Positions 24,801 through 31,870 of a stretch of DNA of 64,000 bases are shown here, piece by piece. Below the pieces are notes generated by a model that saw nothing but the letters and a program-made list of their open reading frames with translations, did not search any database and was not told the origin of the DNA. The stretch spans positions 16,527,001 through 16,591,000 of the forward strand of contig WPIO01000001.1 of NCBI GenBank assembly GCA_009760855.2, written 5' to 3'. The position numbers and the translations under genes were made by a program. This stretch comes from Cristatella mucedo. Its lineage: Eukaryota; Bryozoa; Phylactolaemata; Cristatellidae. Position 1 is the first letter of the stretch. Every line of letters starts with the position of its first letter.

Positions 24801-25343
24801 GGTGCAGAGCTCATACTTAGAACTGCGGTGGCATTGGAAAGCCAGTGCACACTTGTGAGGGCCCCTACATGTGTGCTAGCACCGAATCTTCGTTAGTGAT
24901 GGTCGATTTTTGATAACTGAGGACGCTTTCTTTCGATCGTTTTAGGCATGGCCCCTCTGCCACCGCTCGGTCACCACGGTCCTCCACCTCCGCTGGGACT
25001 CCCGCCTCACGGCCCACCACCTCACGGCCCACCTCCGCTCGGTATACTACCGCACGGTCTGCCACCACATGGGCTGCCGCCGCACGGGCCACCACCGATG
25101 CTGCCGCCGCACTTCGATGGACCGCCATTTGACATGCCTCCGTTCGACGGCAGCAGGCCATTTTTAGGCGCTCGAGAGGACTCGGGTTCCATGCCCTCTG
25201 GCTCCAAACCGGCCAGGAGGTCAAGGTGGCAAGGCGGTGCGCAAGATGAAGACGCAGCTGCGCCTCCTGGCAGCGGCGGTGTTCCTGTGTCGTCCCACGG
25301 CGGCGAGGACTCGAATGCTGCTCCACCGCCCACAATCCAGTGA
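670..25343 (+). CDS. SCAF4/SCAF8: SCAF4/SCAF8-like RNA polymerase II CTD-binding, RNA-binding protein (whole gene)
   Basis: Sixteen coding exons give about 1342 codons; human SCAF8 and SCAF4 are of similar size (about 1270 and 1150). Residues 1 to about 140 are a CTD-interaction domain, with PPISRAKM, AIKFYKHIVQ and DSIVRQSRHQ recognisable from the family. Residues about 200-360 are Ala/Gln-rich and end in an acidic DYDDSDEDLD block. Residues about 555-630 are an Arg/Ser region ending in GLPPFRDK. Residues about 640-715 are an RRM with RNP2-like TTLWIGRL and RNP1-like RGCAYVCM. The rest is Pro/Gly/His-rich. Known family role: nuclear proteins that bind Ser2/Ser5-phosphorylated CTD and nascent RNA and suppress premature polyadenylation. 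An invertebrate single-copy gene would be co-orthologous to both vertebrate genes. All exon phases agree if intron 11 is GC-AG, giving 4029 nt including the stop. Confidence 0.93.
1468..1632 (+). repeat. tRNA-derived SINE (eroded copy)
   Basis: A B-box-like ttcaaatcctgcactggg is followed by the family's body (gccagcggtggtgaaagcc) and tail (ctgttaaatcagct). The copy is more divergent than those at 45001 and 58364. Confidence 0.6.
1887..1970 (+). repeat. LINE 3' tail, (ATT)n type
   Basis: Contains the signature gtaaagcaccttgaaagaga, ttctctgagggc and then (ATT)n. The same end follows the reverse-transcriptase copy near 21770-21850. This is a very short 5'-truncated insertion. Confidence 0.7.
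2770..2965 (-). mobile_element. LINE fragment, C-terminal domain after reverse transcriptase
   Basis: The minus-strand translation includes FELVQNSTARLVC and TPLLTNMHWLQLCYRLK, matching LQLVQNSAARLVC...PLLADLHWLPVKQRI in the better copy at 20640-21850. It belongs to the CR1/L2 clade and is not functional. Confidence 0.7.
3790..4110 (-). mobile_element. Ty1/copia-like pol fossil (RNase H end)
   Basis: A 100-residue minus-strand frame carries DLIEKLVRTHLSTPIQWA followed by AESLTKSGTA. This resembles the IREMI...V.WV....LADALTK-G end of copia-type RNase H. Only this tail is visible and no LTRs were found nearby. It is an old, broken fragment, assigned by motif resemblance only. Confidence 0.35.
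4829..4957 (+). CDS. SCAF4/SCAF8: SCAF exon 2 (CID helices 1-3)
   Basis: The acceptor is cttttcag and the donor AAG|gtttgt; 43 codons, phase 0 at both ends. LHSLHELKPPISRAKMSQ and AIKFYKHIVQAVEKFI align directly with the vertebrate CTD-interaction domain. Confidence 0.95.
5243..5402 (+). repeat. tRNA-derived SINE
   Basis: The tRNA-like head has an A-box-like tggctcagggggtaagg and B-box ggttcgagtcc. Then come tttattgcc, a ggtggtgacagcc body and the tail gctgttaaatcagcta. Plus orientation. Confidence 0.75.
6240..7170 (-). mobile_element. CR1/L2-like LINE 3' part, (ACATT)n-tail family
   Basis: The minus-strand frame of about 190 residues covers SRLDYCNSLLAGL, AARLVFKSQRFEHVSPLLKE, HGLAPSYLAELLHQFQP and GPRLWNSLPQFLRND. 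This is the region downstream of reverse transcriptase in CR1/L2-type LINEs. The 3' end is a run of tgtaatgtaa units at 6250-6285, unlike the (ATT)n family. The copy is 5'-truncated and no RT core is present. Confidence 0.8.
8364..8525 (+). CDS. SCAF4/SCAF8: SCAF exon 3 (CID core)
   Basis: 54 codons, phase 0 at both ends, from acceptor gttatag to donor AAG|gtaagg. CRPEYKVPGLYVIDSIVRQS and KDVFVPRF are family signatures. The DSIVRQS helix forms part of the groove that holds the phosphorylated CTD. Confidence 0.95.
8641..8758 (+). CDS. SCAF4/SCAF8: SCAF exon 4 (end of CID)
   Basis: Begins after tttttctag with SKIVRVLNLWQKNGVL and ends in phase 1 at AATG|gtacgt. The lone G completes an Ala codon with exon 5. 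It encodes the last helices of the CTD-interaction domain (IIQPLLDLA). Confidence 0.94.
8871..9028 (+). CDS. SCAF4/SCAF8: SCAF exon 5 (linker)
   Basis: Acceptor cacttgcag and donor CAG|gtacat; phase 1 in, phase 0 out. It encodes AQRDIETAAAKFGSAKKSS and an acidic Ser/Thr stretch, ending in a helix-like DLIESITELLMQQ. The frame continues cleanly from exon 4. Confidence 0.88.
9690..10690 (+). mobile_element. CR1/L2-like LINE remnant split by CT microsatellite
   Basis: AAFDTVDHQIL (RT motif A region) lies at about 9700-9740. After the CT tract come DTQLYLLFDPF, KLSDDKTKLLAMSK and SARSLGVLFQKD. The YADD core itself is missing. The copy ends in the family 3' signature and an ATT run near 10680. 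It is heavily deleted and nonfunctional. Confidence 0.75.
9875..10177. repeat. CT/TCTA/CCCT microsatellite
   Basis: About 300 bp of CT, TCTA and CCCT motifs replace the middle of a LINE copy. Long Ser/Leu frames across it are artefacts of the repeat. Confidence 0.95.
10690..11190 (+). mobile_element. LINE 3' fragment, (ATT)n-tail family
   Basis: Begins in the region equivalent to LVQNSAARLV...LHWLPI and ends aaagcgcctagaaagagatt, ttctctgagggcac, (ATT)n at about 11169-11180. It sits directly after the previous copy's tail. Confidence 0.75.
11490..11700 (-). mobile_element. LINE fragment
   Basis: On the minus strand, residues like SGRVAVSLTNFKLPKRGT align with the GRLAVPLTNLKSFGDRA region of the (ATT)n LINE family. 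Short and eroded. Confidence 0.5.
12302..12786 (+). CDS. SCAF4/SCAF8: SCAF exon 6 (Ala/Gln-rich and acidic segment)
   Basis: 161 codons plus two bases, acceptor acatttgcag, donor ACTAC|gtaagt. Gln/Ala runs (QQLQQQLHNLQRQL) are predicted helical. KLLDYDYDDSDEDLD matches the conserved KLMDRFDFGEDSE-type motif of vertebrate SCAF4/8. CAG-type repeats make the nucleotide sequence low in complexity. Confidence 0.9.
12787..14873 (+). other. SCAF intron 6: Tc1-like relic and unassigned repeats
   Basis: A LINE-like tail with ATT run lies at about 13040-13110 and a Tc1-like relic at 13850-14165. Near 13610, gggatagctgagcgg has the look of a tRNA A-box and may start another SINE. The rest is unassigned. 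Confidence 0.45.
13850..14165 (+). mobile_element. Tc1/mariner transposase relic (C-terminal)
   Basis: The conceptual translation runs DNSIWQLDYDLKHTAKA, PDLNPMEHHWTRLEQ and REVIKNR. These match the QDNDPKHTA and PQSPDLNPIEHLWD blocks that carry the last two residues of the DDE triad in Tc1-type transposases. The N-terminal two thirds and the terminal repeats were not found. Stops and frame changes make it inactive. Confidence 0.75.
14874..15458 (+). CDS. SCAF4/SCAF8: SCAF exon 7 (Pro/His/Met-rich)
   Basis: 195 codons, phase 2 at both ends; acceptor ctctttcag, donor GATCG|gtatgt. It is rich in PPP, PHG and PHA repeats and ends in an acidic DYRTDMDYRVLRDR segment. The donor opens a 111-bp intron that has no stop in this frame. 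Confidence 0.88.
15459..15569 (+). other. SCAF intron 7, 111 bp, stop-free and frame-preserving
   Basis: The intron is exactly 37 codons long, has no stop in the coding frame, and has gt/ag ends. If retained it would insert mainly hydrophobic residues (IVMSSIDFLVHVF) between exons 7 and 8. It is called an intron because its content is unlike the flanking RS/Pro-rich protein. Confidence 0.75.
15570..15820 (+). CDS. SCAF4/SCAF8: SCAF exon 8 (Arg/Ser domain)
   Basis: Acceptor cgttttcag, donor CATTG|gtaaga; phase 2 in, phase 1 out. It encodes dense RS, RE and RD dipeptides (RRRSRSPRRYRSPERDSRHR), then a charged KREKERER-type helix and GLPPFRDK. The last corresponds to the conserved GLPPIRSKT that precedes the RRM in vertebrates. 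Confidence 0.92.
15930..16030 (+). CDS. SCAF4/SCAF8: SCAF exon 9 (RRM, first half)
   Basis: Phase 1 in, phase 0 out; acceptor actttctag, donor AAC|gtgagt. CSTTLWIGRLNKQTTENDI is the RNP2 strand and first helix of the RRM. The intron falls just before the IPPRGCAYV strand. Confidence 0.94.
16031..17844 (+). other. SCAF intron 9: no identifiable feature
   Basis: About 1.8 kb between two RRM exons. I see no repeat family or coding exon with usable phase. Open frames near 17400-17840 lack similarity to anything that I know. Confidence 0.5.
17845..17955 (+). CDS. SCAF4/SCAF8: SCAF exon 10 (RRM, RNP1)
   Basis: 37 codons, phase 0 at both ends; acceptor tccttgcag, donor AAAG|gtctgt. LIPPRGCAYVCMTTRSDAT is nearly the vertebrate sequence, including the RNP1 core RGCAYVCM. 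Confidence 0.95.
18031..18232 (+). CDS. SCAF4/SCAF8: SCAF exon 11 (post-RRM FWD motif), GC donor
   Basis: Starts AAWAPPKAIGENLELKSFWD, matching vertebrate AWALNKG...FWDVDLG. Two donors are possible four bases apart. A GT donor at 18237 leaves phase 2 and shifts exon 12 into a non-family frame. A GC donor at 18233 (CCAG|gcaggt) leaves phase 1 and reads straight into KEEVQPEK. I prefer the GC donor because only it closes the full coding frame. Confidence 0.8.
19475..19760 (-). mobile_element. CR1/L2-like LINE 3' fragment, (ACATT)n-tail family
   Basis: It shares with the 6240-7170 copy the strings ccacaaagacta and ttatgcaggagagttttgta, and the coding part ending at the CLAELLHQF-type region. 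It starts with a short gtaatgtaatg tail at 19478 and is strongly truncated. Confidence 0.7.
20640..21850 (+). mobile_element. CR1/L2-like LINE, 3' half with reverse-transcriptase end
   Basis: This is the best copy of its family here. It has LGPVLFMVYTLSLADVI, the catalytic FYADDTQLYL block, NDDKTNLLVMGKPS, ARNLGVIFQSDLSLDDHI, RLDFCNSQLTGLP, LQLVQNSAARLVC and LLADLHWLPVKQRIDFKVL. The frame breaks once, after the YADD block (near 20845), and stops after KSFGDCAFSSYAPKA. The 3' end is aagcgcctagagagagatta, ttctctgatggtgc, (ATT)n. It is 5'-truncated with no endonuclease. Confidence 0.88.
22009..22353 (+). CDS. SCAF4/SCAF8: SCAF exon 12 (Ser/Pro/Met-rich)
   Basis: Acceptor tttttccag, donor CCAG|gtgcgc; phase 1 at both ends. 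It encodes KEEVQPEKAVLDASG followed by Ser-, His- and Met-rich sequence with PAHVMASMSHHMPH. It is low in complexity but continuous with exons 11 and 13. Confidence 0.82.
22503..22978 (+). CDS. SCAF4/SCAF8: SCAF exon 13 (Pro-rich, then Ala-rich helix)
   Basis: Acceptor tgtttgcag, donor GAG|gttagt; phase 1 in, phase 0 out; about 159 codons. A Pro-rich part (LPPLPGGVPPPLPPSSLPPH) is followed by an Ala-rich probable helix (ARAIENIVSNAASIQAVVQA). Confidence 0.84.
22979..23915 (+). other. SCAF intron 13 with one SINE
   Basis: About 0.9 kb. A plus-strand SINE (23651-23808) lies shortly before exon 14 and nothing else is recognised. Confidence 0.55.
23651..23808 (+). repeat. tRNA-derived SINE (eroded)
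   Basis: Head gtcccaggagataagg, body gcaagcgatggtaatagct and tail ggctgtcaaaccggctaa follow the consensus with many substitutions. Confidence 0.65.
23916..24223 (+). CDS. SCAF4/SCAF8: SCAF exon 14 (acidic, then Arg/Pro-rich)
   Basis: Acceptor gttttatag, donor GGACAGCA|gtaagt; phase 0 in, phase 2 out. It holds a strongly acidic block (SVDEDDEDDGG) followed by QYRGQGHRPYLPRPP. Confidence 0.84.
24509..24678 (+). CDS. SCAF4/SCAF8: SCAF exon 15 (Pro/Phe-rich)
   Basis: Acceptor tttttgcag, donor CCAG|gtacgg; phase 2 in, phase 1 out. RAFPPPPPGFQGPPPP resembles the PPPGF repeats of vertebrate SCAF8. Confidence 0.85.
24946..25343 (+). CDS. SCAF4/SCAF8: SCAF exon 16 (terminal, Pro/Gly/His repeats, stop)
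   Basis: Acceptor cgttttag, phase 1 in, TGA at 25341-25343. It encodes repeated PPHGPPP/LPPHG units and an Asp/Ser/Gly-rich tail ending APPPTIQ. The acceptor sits after a T-rich tract, and the previous donor fits its phase. Confidence 0.87.
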
Positions 25344-26351
25344 ATGTTGCCGACATTGGCCGGCTTAGACTTGCACGCATTGCACATTGCTGCTGGCTCT
25401 CAATTTTAGTAGCCCTTTGGCATCTCGAATGCGGTCACCTGAGGCAGGCATCTAGGGAGATGCAGTCACTCTTACCTAGTGTCTCTTCAGTACGTGAGGC
25501 CGAGCACCGACCTTGCTATGCAGCCAAGGCCGGCGGCTCACTGCTGCACTTGATTCCTCGCACTGTCTGCCGAAAATGGCAGGCGTGCACCTCATGGCAG
25601 CCACTGAGTGACATCGCTCGAGAAAGAGCACTCATCCAAAGTTGCTGGGCTGTGCCGAAGGGTAGCTGGTGCGCATGTTGGTATGTGCCTAGGTCATATG
25701 CATCAGGCTGATTTCTGTGACAATATGATGCATGTTAGCCATTTTGTCTATCTTGATTGCAGTTGCATACAGCTGGTGCCTCAGCTCCTAGCCATAGCAT
25801 GTGCAGACATTCCGCAGTTCCTATTATCATCTGCGTGTTACTGCAGACTTATTGCCTTGGTTTTTTGCTGTATATATGTACATATCTTTTGTATACTTGC
25901 CAGCTGGATTCATCAGCTGAAACGTGATTAGATGTGTACATATCTTGAAGAAAGGCGTACAGCTGTTTTGCATGATTATATTTTTTATCATTTGAGCGTA
26001 ACCGTTCCAGCTTGTCACACAAAGCTGTTGTGCTAGCGTAGCCCTGGGTAGTATCTGTTCTTCTCGTAAATGTGGGAGTCCCTCACTAGTGTCTGATAAA
26101 GAATAATTCATCTAAAGCAAGGAGGCTTATTCTGTATATATAACCTCCTTATTAGCTATCAGGCCATTTCCAAAGCTAGGCTATACTGCAAACTGTATCT
26201 GAGAATTTAAAGCTCGAGACGTCGTCTACCGGGCAGGGGGGGGAGTAGAAACTAAGTAAAATACCATGGGTGGCGAAGTACGGCTGAAAAGCGTTTTCTA
26301 AAGTCGGCTGCAGTAGAAATGTGCAATTGATCAGTACAATACAAGAATAAA
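25344..26351 (+). other. SCAF4/SCAF8: SCAF 3' UTR with candidate poly(A) signal
   Basis: About 1 kb follows the stop without a supported coding exon. AATAAA lies at 26346-26351, followed by a T-rich stretch. No repeat family is obvious here. The true cleavage site is not determined. Confidence 0.45.
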
Positions 26352-26797
26352 GCAGTCGCAAGCCATTTTTTAATGTACTTATAATTTATTGACACCTGAT
26401 GGTGCTTGGAGGCTGAAAGTGGTGAGCGTGACATGGCCAAACCGTGGGGGTGTTTAACATTTTGCTGTTTGCATTGATTAACCGAGTGCCGTCTTAGCCC
26501 TTTTTGCTAAGACACAAGATGGAATTTTTTAAACAAAGCTAGACACATTTGTTATCGGCTGTGGAGGTGTGGCGGCTTTTTCGGAAGCCCCGCCAAAACT
26601 GTAGTGTGTAGTCTCGTCCAATATTGTAACAAAGAAACAAGAGCTAAAAAGATCTTAAGCCGACCGCAGCTGTGAATCTTCATCTATAAACAGGGATCAC
26701 ACATTTACAGCGCATGTAAAGTAGTAATGTAAAGGATAAAGAATACCCTATCGGTACAGCTGTACAGATATAATTGTGCAGGTAGGATGTTTGTTTT

Positions 26798-27667
26798 CTG
26801 GGTGTACGGACAATTGAACTTGTGACTACTCGCCTAACGACAATTGGCCTGTACCAACCGGCCTGTACCAACCGGCCTATACGACAATTGATCTATATGA
26901 CAACTGATCTTTGACACGTTGCCTTAAGATCAGAAATAGGCAATACAAATACAACTGGTGCAGGTCGGTTTCATTTGATAAAATTAGATTATATATATGT
27001 ATATATATTAGGTTATAGACTTATAAGGATTGTATATCAGCTAGTATAAATAAATATAATTGATAATTTGTGAAGTTATTAATTGTTGAGAGTAACAATA
27101 TTTATAAATCGTAGAGTCAGCGATACAGTATCGAATTTCCGAGCGTGGAAATGCTGCTGCGATATATAGAAACTTTGAATACTGGAAGGTAATCGTTAAT
27201 TAAACTGGCGTTCTTGTTCAAGCATATATACCGCGAGCTTACTGAAAAAGTTCGACAGGCTGTTGAAGGTTACGGTCGTACAGATGTTCTAACTTTTCTT
27301 CGTGCCATTGCATATTTGTCGCATAGTCGAGAAGCTACTGCAACATTAAGATTGATTTTATCTAGAACGTAATGAACATTGTTTGATACAAGAGAAAAAC
27401 TTACTAATAATCCTGTTGCATAAATATAAAAGAAATTCATACAGTCAAGAATTCATTCTTAATTGTTTGTATCAATTGTGTAAATAAAAAAGTTGCATTC
27501 TTGTAAATTGACATAGATAAATTATCGTATGGGCCAGTTAGTATACACCGGTTGTCGTAGGTCCAATAGTCGCAGACCGGATGGTATATAGATCAATTGT
27601 CATATAAGCTGGTTGGAACAGGCCAATTGTCGTAGGGTCAGTAGTCGTAGGTTCAATAGTCACCCAG
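26798..27667. mobile_element. Non-autonomous DNA transposon with long composite inverted ends (MULE-like)
   Basis: The left end starts CTGGGTG and the right end finishes CACCCAG. About 110 bp at each side are imperfect inverted repeats, built from recurring cgacaattg and accggcctgtacc modules. The AT-rich interior holds one open stretch on the plus strand (AIAYLSHSREATATLRLI), with no catalytic motif seen. Long inverted ends of this size and gggtgac...ttggacc style are typical of MULE superfamily elements, so the family is an inference. No clear target duplication was found. Confidence 0.6.
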
Positions 27668-28424
27668 CCGTTTTCTGAATCAAATGTTAACGTCAAGAAG
27701 CTATTAAAGAGGGGTTACTCATTAAAAGCGATCGGCGATGGTCAAGCTACAGCACATCAAATTAAGTGAGCAGTGACTTTTCAATCCGAATGTTTAGGGT
27801 TCGCAGCTAACTTTTTTATCCGTTAGCACGCTGTTACCTTTAAGCGAATGTCGCATCGTACTCCTGGCTGATTTCAGTGGTTCAAAGGCAAACCAAATGA
27901 TACTGATAATGCACTGATATTGAACTTGGAATCTGGACGTTCAGGCTAGGGTCGGCTAAACCGATAGTATTCATCTAAGGTAGTTAGGATCTGTTTAAAG
28001 CTTATCTCATTATTTGTTTTCGCAAGTTTGAGAAATTCCGCGTTTATGGACATGAAACGCTTGCTGCACGTCCCCTTCATTCTGTCAGCATTTGCTTCGG
28101 TGCCTCCCTTGTCAAGCAATGTTATCTCAAGCAGGAAGCCCGAGCGAAGTAATCGGTGGAATGAGGGACGAATCTCCAGCATTGTTCAAAGCCGCCCAGA
28201 CTTTTGCTCATACAGCAATGCAGTGAATTACTCTTAACTGTATTGTATTTTAAACTTTTTTGATCTCAAGTTCTACTATCGACATAGCTGATATTTGATT
28301 ATGGAATGCTCATTCCATTTTCAAAGACCCCATATAATCCATAAAATGGTCGTAAATGGTGCCATTGATTTATGTGCCTAGTCCAATCCTCGCCTGAACA
28401 TAATCGACGTTCAATAAATAAATA
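27668..28424. other. Unassigned intergenic sequence
   Basis: A 78-codon minus-strand frame (27946-28182) and a 69-codon plus-strand frame overlap here, and neither resembles a family that I know. A short tail of aaataaataaat lies near 28412-28425. It may be an eroded repeat. Confidence 0.35.
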
Positions 28425-28600
28425 AATCCTAGCTGATTAAACAGCCTCTTTTTGTATAGCGACAGAAGAGCCTTTACGGCTATCACCACCGCTTGCAGCG
28501 GCGATAAAGGATCGCCCACCGCTGGAATCGAACCCACGACCTCGGGACCGAGGCCGTGAAAGCAACCGCCTTACGTAGTGTGCCATCACATTCAAGCCCT
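28425..28600 (-). repeat. tRNA-derived SINE
   Basis: On the minus strand: a head with B-box gggttcgattcc, then gggcgatcctttatcgcc, gcaagcggtggtgatagcc, gctcttctgtcgctatac and tail gaggctgtttaatcagcta. One of the better copies. Confidence 0.82.
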
Positions 28601-30660
28601 GAGGTCTACTAAAACCGGCAGTAGGGTTGCAATTTGTCGGGCCATTCCTCGCTGAACTGTTAAGCCATTTGCAGTTCCCTCCACACAGTCCTTCGAATAC
28701 CTACCTGTATTAAGTGCCTCCAACAGCAAGCGGCCAATTGCAGTTGCAATCGCTCACCATCCCACCTAGGTCTCAGGTCATACTATCAGCTGTGAATTAT
28801 GTTAATTAACAACTAAAAATTATTCAGCTTAAAAGACCATTTTTAAAGGAATCAAAGCTTTTCCGAGCTGATTTCAATGTCCTTGACCTTGTATCCTTTA
28901 AGACTGGTTTAGCCTCGCCATGCCAAAATGCAGGCTTCCCAATAAGTGGCAGTTACAACGATCAAATTGAACTAGCATCAGCATTGGACCTGATCGCCCT
29001 AACTGAAACTTGGCTAAAATCAATAAACTGCCCGACAAATAAAGACGCTTCCCCATCCGTTTTCTCGTTCTTTCACATCCCTAGATCAATCAAAACTGGA
29101 GGTGGAGTTGCTGTTATCATGCGCTCGAAATTCAACCTCAAGCCATTTGCAGTACCCTCGAAGCAGTCTTTTGAATCGATTGTCTTGGTCTCAATCGAAA
29201 AGAAGCTACCGATAGTGGCAGTAGTCTATCGCCCACCAGGTACCAAATCCTCCTTTATCTCAGTTTTCTCCGATCTCATTTCGAATATGTGTGCAAGAAA
29301 TCGATCCTTCCTCGTTATGGGTGATTTCAACGTTCACTTTGATAACTTATCTGACGATTTCAGCACCGAATTTCGTGATTTGACTCATTGTCTCTTGTGG
29401 CTCATGTGCATGGCCCTACTCAAATCAAGGGTCACACAATCGACCAGATTTTCTCATACAACTGCACTTTGTCATCTTACCAAATCCTGCTTATCTGATC
29501 ACATGCAGATCTCATTCCATCTACAGCGTGTGCCCACCTCCTCTAAAATAACCTGTGAATCACGAAACCTCAAGACCCTCGACATCGCTGCTCTCCAAGC
29601 GAGAATATCTGCTTCACCTCTGCTGCTCAGTCCTCCCTCCGATCTGTCATAATTGGTAGATAGCTACAACACGACACCAGCTGACACGCTCGACGAGTTT
29701 GCACCTCTGACAAAGCACACTGTGCGCCCCCCCCGCCCTGACGGCCTATGGTTTACCACACACATTTAAACTAGCCAGGTCTACTAAGCGCAAGCTTGAA
29801 AAAGCATACAAAAGATCAGGACTGACTGTCCATCAACAGGCATATGAAGACTACTGTAGGTCGTACCAATCGATCCTGGCAAAGGCCAAGTCTAAGTTCT
29901 ATAAAAACATTGTTGAATCACAGATGCACAGTCCAAAAATACTGATGTCGACGATCAACCATCTCCTCAACCACTCCCAGATTAGCTCCTTACCTGATGA
30001 TCCTTGTGATGATCTAGCCGATCGCTTCTCTCGATTCTTTGTGCAGAAGATAGACAAGATCAGGGAATCCATCCCTGTGATGACAACATCCCCACTAGAA
30101 TGCTGTTCCCCGATTCCTGGCAGCACCTCAATGTCTGCATTTAAGCAGGTCACTAGTGATCCAGTCCTGAAGTTCGTATCTCAATAAAAGAAGGCAACAA
30201 GTCCTCTGGACCCTATTCTCACTGTCCTGCTCCTACGTTACATTGATCTGCTGCTGCCATGCATAACTAACCTCATTAATATGTCATTCGCCTCAGGTCA
30301 TGTCCCAGCACCTTTCGAAAAAGCTGTAGTCAGGCCACTTCTCAAGAAATCGACACTAGACCAAGAGAACTTAAGCAACTACCGCCCAGTCTCCCTTCTA
30401 CCATTCCTATCAAAGACACTTTAACGGGTCGTGGCGGATCAGCTGAACTCACATATCGAAACCTCACACTTTGCTAGTAAGTTCCAGTCTGGCTTTAGAG
30501 CTAATCACTCCACAGAATCAGCATTGCTTAGGGTGTACAACGACTTACTTAGGAATGCAGACATGGGTAGAGTGTCTCTGCTTGCTTTGCTCGATCTTTC
30601 GGCAGCTTTTTATACTAACGATCACAAAGTTTCTATTATTATTATTATTATAACGCTCAG
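28601..30660 (+). mobile_element. CR1/L2-like LINE, 5' half (endonuclease plus start of RT)
   Basis: A 222-residue frame from 28984 is an AP-type endonuclease: LIALTETWLKS, GGGVAVIMRSKF, VVYRPPG and MGDFNVHFD. After a gap come KAVVRPLLKKS, NYRPVSLLPFLSKTL, FQSGFRANHSTESALLRV and LLDLSAAF (RT motifs up to A). A TAA lies within the RT segment at 30422-30424. At 30635 the coding part ends and joins a short ATT run, so the catalytic YADD and everything downstream are missing. This copy is truncated at 3', unlike the 5'-truncated copies elsewhere. Confidence 0.85.
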
Positions 30661-31050
30661 TGTCGGCACGCATACGTACACCAGGGAGAATTTACACGAA
30701 CCCAGTAAAGACTACATAGCAAAGGTGTGGTTTTCCGGATATACGAACTATTACGATTGCGGCGTGCGGCTTTCACATGCGATCAGGACTATGCCGTAAA
30801 CACAGCGCTCGTAACAATGCCAATCTCAGCCCACACGAGACGAATACTGGTGACACATTGTATCGCGGCTAGTTACTTGTTGGTGCTACACCAATGCACA
30901 CAGATATGCCGACAGTCGCAGAAACACGGCAGCAACGACGAGGGCTCATGCCTTAGTATATCAAGTCTACATTCGTGATGCAGACAAGTCTATTTAACAA
31001 CAGGGGGTGGTTACAGGCATTCAGCAGCTGCAACGACGTACACCAACGGC
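30661..31050. other. Unassigned sequence between LINE and solo LTR
   Basis: About 390 bp with no recognised gene or repeat. Repeated gcacgcatacg/acacgag words give it a mosaic look. Confidence 0.3.
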
Positions 31051-31053
31051 TCT

Positions 31054-31340
31054 TGTTGTGTGGGCCTGTTGCTTCTTGGCCACTAATGTATGCCCCACCT
31101 GCAGCAGGTGGTTGAGCAATTGATTCAGTGCAGCCTTTGATGTAAGCATGTGGCCCACCACAGTGGCTCACTACAGATGCACTCCCTTTTCTGTGGTGAG
31201 TCAGCCCCAGCTCGTATATGTACCCGCTGAGGGAATAAAGAGGAGACTCTCGTTCCCTGATCACGTCCGCCCACTCGTGTCTACGTGTCTCCGTGAGACT
31301 TCACTAGCGCTGCTGCAGCCGGAGACACAGTAACGTAACA
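31054..31340 (+). repeat. Solo LTR fossil with 4-bp target duplication
   Basis: The 287-bp unit starts TGTTGTG and ends GTAACA. It is flanked by ctct on both sides (31050-31053 and 31341-31344). It matches the LTR at 34577-34859 along its length, including a gggaataaaga block and gtgtctccgt. A solo LTR arises by recombination between the two LTRs of one insertion. It is moderately diverged from its relative, so not the youngest insertion. Confidence 0.75.
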
Positions 31341-31534
31341 CTCTGCGACCTCACGAGCTCACGTCTACTCTAATGCCGATTCCTTGACTCTCGAATCCTC
31401 ACTCTGCTTCGAATTCTTATTAGCCCCTATCTAAGGGCCCTAGCCTTCTATACGGCCTCAGCGATAAACCATCACATAATCTTATGATAGCGAATAATAG
31501 TGAACCGCCATAATTCGGCCGGTTTAGCTTGAGC

Positions 31535-31850
31535 CACCCTTACTTAACTAGAGGAATGATCTCCAAATTATTTGAGATTGGTTAGTAGAACAGCTAAACG
31601 AATTTTTTCTTTGAGTAAGATGAGGTCGGTTGGTACGATGATAAGGCTGATGATTGGGGTGTAGTTCTGACAGGAATTCTGAAAGGAGAGAATGAAGGGA
31701 CATACAAGTGAGTAACGAAACAATGAAGTCGATGCACTGCTTATTGGGCAGCCCGCAGTGGTCGGCAAGAAGTGCTATAATGTGGCAACTGCTCAGGACA
31801 GACAAGCCTGACTGCAGAGTTTTGCACCAACTGTAATCATTGGGGCATAC
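31535..31850 (-). mobile_element. LINE fragment, (ATT)n-tail family
   Basis: The minus-strand translation includes CHIIALLADHCGLPNKQCIDFIVS and later LTQRKNSFSC. This is an eroded form of the CHITPLLADLHWLPVKQRIDFKV region of the family. It abuts the truncated LTR at 31871. Confidence 0.6.
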
Positions 31851-31870
31851 TTTAGTGGCCGATGGTGGTG

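Noticed and set aside
24865-25387. Minus-strand frames of 121-171 codons
   Set aside because: They are antisense shadows of the GC-rich Pro/Gly/His repeats of SCAF exon 16.
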